A stretch of DNA of 46,775 bases from Roseovarius amoyensis. GTDB taxonomy: Bacteria; Pseudomonadota; Alphaproteobacteria; Rhodobacterales; Rhodobacteraceae. The stretch is taken from the NCBI RefSeq assembly GCF_003260265.1, contig NZ_QITQ01000022.1:1-46775 (forward strand). Reading direction: 5' to 3'. A model generated the notes under the pieces. That model did not search any database and was not told the DNA's origin. It worked only from the letters and a program-made list of their open reading frames with translations. Positions 40,782-46,775 of this stretch are shown here, in pieces; positions within the stretch are counted from its first letter, which is position 1, and every line of letters starts with the position of its first letter. A program made the translations under genes and the position numbers.

Positions 40782-42224
40782 TCAGACATCTGATTCAACC
40801 AGGCGCCAGAAGCCATGCTTTCGCGGGTGTTTCTCTTTGAGGGCTTCAACGAACTGCGTGTGGGTCGGGAAGTGGCCGTAGTCGTCAATCGCTGCATCGC
40901 ATGACTGGCACTCGGCGAGGTGGCGAGCCGCGTGACGATATCGTTTCGATTTTGCCCCATTGAGGCTGTCCTCAATCATTGCACGGCGCATCAATGTCGC
41001 CGCGAGCGGGTGTTCCGCCTCAAGCATGTCGGCGGCGGTCGTGAGCGTGTGATAGGAATTTCCATCCAACTCGTCCGCCCGAGCCATCACGACGCGGGCG
41101 GCGCGTTCGTGAGCCGGCCAGTCAACGAGGAAACTGATTGCGACGCCGAGGTGAGTATAGGTTCCTGCGAAGTCCAGGGCCGTCTCTTCGGCTTCGATGT
41201 CGTCGAAGTCCGGCAGCAGTTTCAGGTATTTCCGAAGGCTGGATGCGCTGAGGGTTTGCTCGAAGCGGCGCCACAAGTGGGTCTTGAGGTCCTCCGCCTT
41301 GCCCTGTTTTTCGAGGCATTCTTCATAGATATCGTCGAGTTCAGAATGGAACACCCTGAAGGTTTTTTCGCTTTCGGCAGCGCGAGCGTTGGTGATGATG
41401 TCAAAGGCCTCTTCAACCCGTCCCGCATCCAGCAATCTGCGCGCGACGTCGGGTGCGATGGTGCCATAAGTGAGCTGTTCGGCAGAGTACCGCGCCATAT
41501 ACGCGTCGACATCGCCTTGTGCGTCAGCGATATCCGCCAGGATGACAGATTTCGTAATTTGCTTGTTGCGTTGAACGCTTTCCTCAGCCGAGGACGAGAG
41601 GCCATAGCTTCGATATTCCTTCAATTCCTGTTCGGTTGGCGGCGCTTCTGCCCAAGCGATCGTGATCTTCTTGAGATGTTCCAGGCCTTCCTCGTCGAGC
41701 GCGTCTGCGGTCGCTGGAATGATCCCGTCGAACTCACCGTACCCGGCGTCAGCGACGGCCTCGAGAATGCGCTCCGCAAGGGCGGTACTATTTACGGAGA
41801 TTGCGGGCGAGACCTTCGCGATCAGGTCAACGGCGTCGCGCATCGTATCGCCGACCGCGCCGTTGCTGTCATCCGTGCGCTCATGGATCGAAGGGACCAG
41901 TTGCAGGAATGACCAAAGCAGTTCGAAGGCTTCATTGGCATCGTGCGGAGCAATTGAGGTCTCGATCATGGCCAGCAAACCATCGAGATCCTTGACGAGC
42001 GCCCTTTGTTTGCGCCAGTCGACGAAGCCGGTTGACCGGCGCAGCGAGGCAAACCGTTTGCGCAGATCGGCAGCCACGTCCTTTGGGCCTTGTGCGGCAC
42101 TGAGTTCCATCCTCGCACGGCGCTGCAGGGCAGCGTTCCCCTGCACCAGATCCATCACCAGTGCCGCGAGCTTTTTTGCCCCGAGTTTTTCGAGGTTGGC
42201 TTTGTTGAGGGCCTTTTTCGACAT
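40782..42224 (-). CDS. DUF6880-family alpha-helical protein, function unknown
   Basis: 480 residues, acidic and almost wholly helical, with repeated helix pairs like those of TPR or HEAT solenoids (for example ARRLLDAGRVEEAFDIITNARA and AEHPLAATLMRRAMIEDSLNGAKSKRYRHAARHLAECQSC near the C-terminus). The beginning MSKKALNKANLEKLGAKKLAALVMDLVQGNAALQRRARM and the final HPRKHGFWRLVE are conserved in DUF6880 proteins of alphaproteobacterial accessory DNA. No catalytic motif is visible. Two Cys near residue 445 (ECQSCD) could bind metal. It stands alone, with no operon partner, between the island and the DUF3489 pair. Confidence 0.7.
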   Translation of the reverse strand: MSKKALNKANLEKLGAKKLAALVMDLVQGNAALQRRARMELSAAQGPKDVAADLRKRFASLRRSTGFVDWRKQRALVKDLDGLLAMIETSIAPHDANEAFELLWSFLQLVPSIHERTDDSNGAVGDTMRDAVDLIAKVSPAISVNSTALAERILEAVADAGYGEFDGIIPATADALDEEGLEHLKKITIAWAEAPPTEQELKEYRSYGLSSSAEESVQRNKQITKSVILADIADAQGDVDAYMARYSAEQLTYGTIAPDVARRLLDAGRVEEAFDIITNARAAESEKTFRVFHSELDDIYEECLEKQGKAEDLKTHLWRRFEQTLSASSLRKYLKLLPDFDDIEAEETALDFAGTYTHLGVAISFLVDWPAHERAARVVMARADELDGNSYHTLTTAADMLEAEHPLAATLMRRAMIEDSLNGAKSKRYRHAARHLAECQSCDAAIDDYGHFPTHTQFVEALKEKHPRKHGFWRLVESDV

Positions 42225-42480
42225 GATTTAACTTCGGGTTGGATTCGAGGCAGTCCCTGGGACGATGCCCGACAAGACTCCTGACCGCAATCAGGTATGT
42301 CGTCGATGGTGGGTCGTGAGCTTCTGGCCCATTCCGGGTCGCTATTTCGCGATGGTCCGCTATTCAAACTGGACTTGCCTGCCCGTTCGAGCGTTGCTGT
42401 GCCTGCGCCCGACGCATGGTTCGGGCTCTTCCCGGTAGCGGGGCCGGCATCGGGCCGGCCTGCCTGACCGGGAGATCAAC

Positions 42481-42795
42481 ATGACCAATTCCAGGACCAG
42501 CACCAAGCCGAATATGCCCAGGAACAAGACCACGGGCGCGGCGCGCAAACAGCCGGCCTCCGGGGCAAGGAAGGACACGCCGCGCAAAACCAAGGCCGCG
42601 CTCATGCGCCAACTTCTCGCCCGCCCCGGCGGGGCCAGCCTTGACGATCTCTGCGCGGCCACCGGCTGGCAGGCGCACACGGTGCGGGCCGCGCTCAGCC
42701 GCCTGCGCAAGGCGGGCCATGAGGTTGCGCGTCACAAGGGCGATGCGGGCCTGTCAGTCTATCGCATCTGCGCCCCGGCGGAGGCTGGCCAATGA
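42481..42795 (+). CDS. DUF3489-domain protein (small winged-helix-like)
   Basis: 104 residues. The first ~40 are basic and low in complexity (Lys, Arg, Thr, Pro). The rest, KAALMRQLLARPGGASLDDLCAATGWQAHTVRAALSRLRKAGHEVARHK, is the DUF3489 domain, a winged-helix-like fold that likely binds DNA. GGGAGA precedes the ATG. It overlaps the DUF2924 start by 4 bp. In alphaproteobacteria this pair usually stands just before a large serine recombinase in mobile DNA; the recombinase is missing here because an IS6 element follows. Confidence 0.85.
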   Translation: MTNSRTSTKPNMPRNKTTGAARKQPASGARKDTPRKTKAALMRQLLARPGGASLDDLCAATGWQAHTVRAALSRLRKAGHEVARHKGDAGLSVYRICAPAEAGQ

Positions 42796-43012
42796 TCTCG
42801 GTGATCGAGATCGAGACGATGGACCGCGCGGGGCTCACCGCGCTCTGGCAGGGTCATTTTGGCGCCCCGCCGCCGAGGAGCCTCAGCCAGCCGGTCCTGC
42901 GGCGCGCACTTGCGTTCGAGATGCAGGCCCGGTCAATGGGCGGGCTGCCCAAGGGGTTCGCGGCGAAGCTACAGCGCGCGGCGGGCGAGGATGCGCCGAA
43001 GCGCAGCCCGGG
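42792..43012 (+). pseudogene. DUF2924 gene cut by IS6
   Basis: About 74 residues of a DUF2924 protein (MISVIEIETMDRAGLTALWQGHFGAPPPRSLSQPVLRRALAFEMQARSMGGL) are seen before the IS6 terminus near 43012. Full-length members are about 140-170 residues. After the junction the frame runs into IS6 sequence, so the native C-terminus is lost. The downstream part is not found on the other side of the IS, implying deletion as well as insertion. Confidence 0.8.
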
Positions 43013-43829
43013 GAGCTGTCAGACAGATTCTAACTGGTCTCGCCAAGGGCAGGTTGGCTGCCTTTCATGCCGCGCCGAGTTGGCGCCACTCGGCGAGAGC
43101 GACGGCGCGGTTTCGCTTGAAAATGTCCCGGCTGGAGAGGCTGCGTTCCTGGTTGAAATGGTTGAAGATAGAAGCGTGGACGGATGCGAATTTCTGCAGA
43201 CTTCGCATCCGCCGAAATCGCTGCATCGCCCGCTCACGCCTTCGGAACGGCAAGTGAGAATTCTCTGCCCTGTTGTTCAGCCAGCGGCCGGTTTCTTGCC
43301 GATTGGCCGTCCCGATTTCCTTCAGCGCGGCCCCGTAGGAGCGTAGTTTGTCGGTGACGATCTTCTCCGGATTTCCGTAACGCCGCATCGCTTTCTTCAA
43401 GAAATTAAGGGCCGCACGCTTGTCTCGTGTCTTCGTCACGTAGCTTTCGAGCACCTCCCCCTCGTGATCGACTGCCCGCCAAAGGTAATGTCGCTCGCCG
43501 TTGATCTTCACGAAAACCTCGTCCAGGTGCCAGCGCCATTGTGGCCATGCCCGCATCCGTTCAACGCGCTTCTTGCGGATTTCGGAGGCGAATTTCGGAC
43601 CAAAGCGTTGCCACCAGAACCGCACGGACTCGTGGCTGACATCGATACCGCGTTCGTGCAGCAAGTCCTCCACGTTCCGCAACGACAGCGGAAATCGGAT
43701 GTACAGCATCACCGCCAGGCGGATGATTTCAGGGCTCGTTCTGAAACAACGGAATGGGCTGCGCTTTGTCATGGCGACAAGCTACGTCGCAACCTGGACC
43801 CGCTCAAGCCAGTTTACTTGACACTACCC
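43012..43829 (-). mobile_element. Intact-looking IS6-family element
   Basis: About 0.8 kb bounded by CTGTCAGACAG near 43012 and AGTGTCAAGTAAACTGG (minus strand) near 43829, around a full-length transposase gene. The size fits the IS6 family. It is closely related to the first damaged copy at 18.8-19.4 kb. The exact ends and any target duplication cannot be fixed because DUF2924 is not continued on the right. Confidence 0.75.
43065..43772 (-). CDS. IS6-family transposase
   Basis: 235-residue DDE transposase of normal IS6 length, which moves by replicative cointegrate formation. N-terminal helix-turn-helix region: FRCFRTSPEIIRLAVMLYIRFPLSLRNVEDLLHERGIDVSHESVRFW. Catalytic residues: Asp in WHLDEVFVKING, Asp in KIVTDKLRSYG, and Glu in NNRAENSHLPFRRRERAMQRFRRM. 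No frameshift or internal stop. It can serve as the reference to read the lesions of the 18.8-kb copy. Confidence 0.93.
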   Translation of the reverse strand: MTKRSPFRCFRTSPEIIRLAVMLYIRFPLSLRNVEDLLHERGIDVSHESVRFWWQRFGPKFASEIRKKRVERMRAWPQWRWHLDEVFVKINGERHYLWRAVDHEGEVLESYVTKTRDKRAALNFLKKAMRRYGNPEKIVTDKLRSYGAALKEIGTANRQETGRWLNNRAENSHLPFRRRERAMQRFRRMRSLQKFASVHASIFNHFNQERSLSSRDIFKRNRAVALAEWRQLGAA

Positions 43830-43883
43830 GAAATATAGTTCTCACATAAACAATAGCCAGAGACTATATTCGATTACTAACAC

Positions 43884-44177
43884 TCAGAACAGAGAATACT
43901 GGCGGCTGTCTTTGACGTGCTTCTTCCACGTCTTGGACTTGGCTTCCTCGTCCAGCCATGCCGTGACCTGCTCGATCAGGGTGCCTTCTCCTGCTTCGAC
44001 CGTTCCCACAGGATGATAGTGGGAACGGTAGCCTGTCTCGGTGATCGGAAGCGGTGCGCGCTCGGGGTTGATGGTGCGCACCTCCAGATGGGCGATAGCT
44101 CCGCCATATGCTTCTGGCACATAGGTCAACTCGATCTCGATGCCTTCCCATGTGAATCTGTGTGTCTCCGTGCTCAT
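43884..44177 (-). CDS. Small conserved plasmid-type protein linked to ArdA
   Basis: 97 residues from ATG 44177, one base after the ardA stop; an upstream ATG inside ardA is unlikely. The sequence FTWEGIEIELTYVPEAYGGAIAHLEVRTINPERAPLPITETGYRSHY and the Leu-Phe end are typical of a small protein found repeatedly beside ardA in alphaproteobacterial plasmids and integrative elements. It appears mostly beta-stranded with a C-terminal helix. Function unknown. Operon position suggests a role during conjugal entry. Confidence 0.7.
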   Translation of the reverse strand: MSTETHRFTWEGIEIELTYVPEAYGGAIAHLEVRTINPERAPLPITETGYRSHYHPVGTVEAGEGTLIEQVTAWLDEEAKSKTWKKHVKDSRQYSLF

Positions 44178-44178
44178 A

Positions 44179-44697
44179 TCAGTGGCTCCAGAATACGTGG
44201 ACTTGCTCGAAGCCTGTCTGGATAATGAACACGTCACAGATTTCCATGTCCCGCGCCATGCGTTCGTAGTCGATATAGAAGCGCAGGTTTTTAGGGACTT
44301 GGCTCGACTCCTCGGTCAGTTCCTCGGCGAAGTCAGCTAGGGAACGATACTCGCCTGCATAGGCGTCCTCGATGGCCTTCCGCGCCTCGCCCAGATCGCC
44401 GAAATGCCCCACCAGCTTGCCGCCGATCTCGCCGTGCTCTCCTATGAACGCCGCCAACTCGGCGACCTCATCGATACCCATGTACTCGGACACGTCCGCA
44501 CCTTCGAAGCCTTCATGATCATGGATTGCCCACTCTTCGGCCTCTTCGATGGGTGAGGCCGCCAGCATCGCACGGATGTCTGCATAGATGTCGTAGGCGT
44601 CCTGTTCCGCGTCGATCCAGCACCCGTGCAGAATGCCGTTATTGTATGCTGCCAGACAGGCAACATAGATTTGAATATCTCCTTGTGATTGTTTCAT
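44179..44697 (-). CDS. ardA: ArdA, anti-restriction DNA-mimic protein
   Basis: ArdA protects incoming DNA by occupying type I restriction enzymes as a DNA mimic. From ATG 44697 (AAGGAG 7 bp upstream) it has 172 residues and is strongly acidic throughout, as expected of a DNA mimic. Family features are IQIYVACLAAYNNGILHGCWIDAEQD near the start, SEYMGIDEVAELAAFIGEHGE in the middle and KNLRFYIDYERMARDMEICDVF near the C-terminus. Its presence points to plasmid or conjugative-element DNA. Confidence 0.92.
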   Translation of the reverse strand: MKQSQGDIQIYVACLAAYNNGILHGCWIDAEQDAYDIYADIRAMLAASPIEEAEEWAIHDHEGFEGADVSEYMGIDEVAELAAFIGEHGEIGGKLVGHFGDLGEARKAIEDAYAGEYRSLADFAEELTEESSQVPKNLRFYIDYERMARDMEICDVFIIQTGFEQVHVFWSH

Positions 44698-44720
44698 TTT
44701 CTTCTCCTTCCGTAAGGGTT

Positions 44721-44740
44721 GGGGTTGCTCCTGCAACCCC
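44721..44740 (-). promoter_or_regulatory. Hairpin in the ardA leader
   Basis: GGGGTTGC (44721-44728) and GCAACCCC (44733-44740) form an 8-bp stem with a 4-base loop, 24 bp upstream of the ardA ATG. It could shape translation of the leader, or act as a single-stranded promoter of the kind described for early-transferred plasmid genes. That is speculation. Confidence 0.4.
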
Positions 44741-44942
44741 TGCCTCGTGGCGAACAGTGGGTGTGCAAGCGGAAGGAAAAATCGGCGAAAGATTCTGTCG
44801 TTGTTGGGGGAGACCTTAAGGGGGAGCCGACAACGATCATAATCTGTTCGATCTGTTTTGCCTGAAGCGCGCCGAGGGCGAAGCCCTAAGATTTAGGTAG
44901 TATGGGTTGGACGTCGTTCATGGCTGCTGATAGTATCCATTC

Positions 44943-46648
44943 ATGAAAAAAATTATTGATGTCATACAATTAAGTGCCTCTGATCTTGTTGGTCACTTGA
45001 ATTGCAATCATCTCACAGAACTCGATCTCAACGTCGCTTCCGGCACACTTCAGAAGCCCCAAGTTTGGGACCCCTTGCTGGAGATACTGCGTGAGCGTGG
45101 ACATCGCCACGAACAGGAATTCGTGCAGCATCTCTCAGATCAAGGACTGTCCAGCATAACAATCGACGGCGTGGACATCACGGATGACGCCGTCGCCCAA
45201 ACTAATGATGCGATGGCACAAGGCGCGGACGTGATCATCCAGGCGGCGCTCCGCTACAATCGCTGGTCAGGTCGTGCCGACATCCTTCGACGTGTTGAAA
45301 GACCTAGTGATCTCGGGACGTGGTCTTATGAGATCATCGACACCAAGCTCGCACGCGAGACCAAGGCGGGGTCCGTTCTTCAGCTGTGCCTTTATGCCGA
45401 TCTTCTCAATCAGGCGCAGGGAATTGCCCCTGAGTTTATCTATGTCGTCGCGCCATGGTCGAACTTTGAACCGCAGCAATTTCGATATGCTGACTATGCA
45501 GCCTATTTTCGGAAGGCGAAATCGGCCATCGAAAAGGCTACGTTGGAGGATGCGCCTCCTGCACATTATCCTGAACCAAAAGAACACTGCGATATTTGTC
45601 GGTGGCGCGAACGCTGCGAAGCGAAGCGCCGCGAAGATGATCATCTGTGTCTTGTGGCCAATATCAGCAAAAACCAGACAACCGAGCTTCAAGAGAATGG
45701 AATTACCAGTGCCTCTGCACTCGCTTCAATGCCCGCGCCCCTGCCATGGAAACCCCAGCGTGGGTCAGCACAATCATTTGAGAAAATCCGTGAGCAAGCG
45801 CGTATCCAGATCGAGTCACGAAATGCAGGTGAGCTGAAATTTGAACTTCTGCCAGTCATCTCTGAAACAGGCCTCTGCGTCCTCCCCGAGCCGTCCGAAG
45901 GCGACATCTTCTTTGACATTGAGAGTGATGCATTCGTCGGGGAACAGGGCATCGAGTATTTGTTCGGCTACACATACCGCGACGCGGACGGGAACTGGAA
46001 CTATACAGCTGACTGGGCCTTTGACCGAGATGAGGAGAAGGCAATATTCGAACGTTTCATCGATTTCGTAGTGGAACGACGCAAAACCTATCCCGATCTC
46101 CATATCTACCACTTTGCACCGTACGAAACTGCTGCGCTCAAGCGTTTGATGGGGCGCTATGCCAGTCGTGAGAACGAAATCGACAATTTCTTGCGCATAG
46201 AACTCTTTGTCGATTTGCTTGCTGTTGTTCGCAATGCCCTGCGTGCAGGCGTGGAAAGCTACTCCATCAAGAAGCTGGAACCCATTTACGGCTTTGAACG
46301 ACAAACTGAGCTGTCTGCCGCCAACCTTGCTCTCAAAAGTTTGCAAGCCGGATTGGAACTCGGCGACATCGACTCCATCAGCGATGACGATAAAGCCACC
46401 GTACAAGGCTATAATCGCGATGACTGCGCTTCCACCGCCGCACTGCAAAACTGGTTAGAGGCGCAACGGCAAGGCCTGATCGACCAGAGCATAGAGGTGC
46501 CGCGCCCGCCTCTGAAAGACGATCAGGAGCAAGAAGAACTCAGCGAGCGCCAGCTTGCCATCCTCGACCTCATCGAGCGCCTGACAGACGATGTTCCTGT
46601 CGATATTGAGGAGCGAGCACCGGAACAGCAGGCGCGATGGCTGCTAGC
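44943..46648 (+). pseudogene. TM0106-type RecB-like nuclease, helicase half missing
   Basis: The first ~568 residues match the N-terminal half of TM0106-family proteins (normally ~1100-1200 residues: RecB nuclease, RNase-H-like domain, then superfamily 1 helicase). The RecB part has IIDTKLARETKAGSVLQLCLY-type D-x-K and Q-x-x-x-Y motifs, and an iron-sulfur Cys set: Cys21 (LNCNHL) plus C-x2-C-x5-C in HCDICRWRERC. The second domain has DIFFDIESDAF and YNRDDCASTAAL with exonuclease acids. Homology ends at RWLLA near 46648; the frame then continues with foreign residues to a stop at 46721. The helicase is lost, so full activity is unlikely. Confidence 0.82.
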
Positions 46649-46775
46649 TGTCCGTCGTCATATAAAATGGGACATCAGAGCGGTTTGCGGATTGGAGGCT
46701 CTGGCACGTTTGTGTGATTGATTATGCCGCCTGTTTTTGATGTTGCAAGCGGCGCTGTCGGATTGTCAGTTTCTT
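46648..46775 (-). mobile_element. Terminal region of an unidentified IS with transposase gene tail
   Basis: The nuclease homology stops where the sequence becomes TGTCCGTCGTC, a TG-type IS end. Read from the right edge on the minus strand, a frame encodes KKLTIRQRRLQHQKQAA and stops at TAA 46722-46724, 74 bp inside the supposed IS end. It looks like the C-terminal end of a transposition gene, perhaps of the IS21 type. Only 17 codons are visible and the family call is weak. Confidence 0.4.

Noticed and set aside
40920..41912. 330-residue plus-strand frame
   Set aside because: Antisense to the DUF6880 gene, which has a conserved family beginning and end.

Overview
The window looks like a Rhodobacterales (Roseobacter-group) alphaproteobacterium. 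It is GC-rich, and it has the phnCDEE layout with a linked SDR and hexapeptide transferase, a phnGHIJKLN block with DUF1045 beside phnM, an ArsR-ArsC fusion followed by GAPDH and arsJ, and many IS3, IS6, IS21 and IS256 remnants. The species assignment is inference from gene content and style. ArdA, DUF3489/DUF2924 and the IS load at the right end suggest that part of the window belongs to a plasmid or an integrated element.

Layout. 0-1 kb: two IS3-family remnants, one broken by the other, which truncate a small secreted-protein gene. 1-8.7 kb: C-P lyase genes on the minus strand (phnG, H, I, J, K, L, N, then phnM), with the 2H-phosphoesterase-like DUF1045 gene on the opposite strand between phnN and phnM, and the regulator phnF divergent from phnG. 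8.8-11.9 kb: a plus-strand arsenate cassette (arsR-arsC fusion, GAPDH, arsJ). 12-13.2 kb: a glycerophosphodiesterase that has lost its 5' end next to an IS256-type transposase tail. 13.2-18.6 kb: phnC, phnD, phnE2, phnE1, an SDR and a hexapeptide transferase on the minus strand, preceded by four 11-bp-spaced Pho-box half-sites. Together 1-18.6 kb is a phosphorus-scavenging region: uptake of phosphonate, C-P bond cleavage, and protection from the arsenate that phosphate-starved cells take in.

18.7-20.2 kb is a nest of damaged IS6 elements and IS21-type terminal repeats. 20.2-40.0 kb is a catabolic island bracketed by two copies of an ~85-bp direct repeat (18.71 and 40.15 kb). A long minus-strand gene set encodes P450, a MenB/BadI-like crotonase, SDR, acyl-CoA dehydrogenase, an internally deleted MaoC gene, LivG, acyl-CoA synthetase, LivH, LivM, a substrate-binding protein and a decayed copy of it, thiolase, SDR and a second crotonase. 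A divergent plus-strand set encodes a Rieske ferredoxin, a ferredoxin-reductase, an IclR regulator, a thiolase-fold protein without the nucleophilic Cys, and its DUF35 partner. LivF lies alone at the end. Read together, the island should import an acid, make its CoA thioester, hydroxylate it, open a ring and shorten the chain. The substrate is not known from sequence; an alicyclic, terpenoid or steroid-like acid is the best guess.

40-46.8 kb is accessory DNA: a DUF6880 protein, a DUF3489/DUF2924 pair cut by an intact IS6 element, an ArdA anti-restriction operon, and a TM0106-type RecB-like nuclease that has lost its helicase half at a probable IS junction. No rRNA, complete tRNA or CRISPR array was seen.
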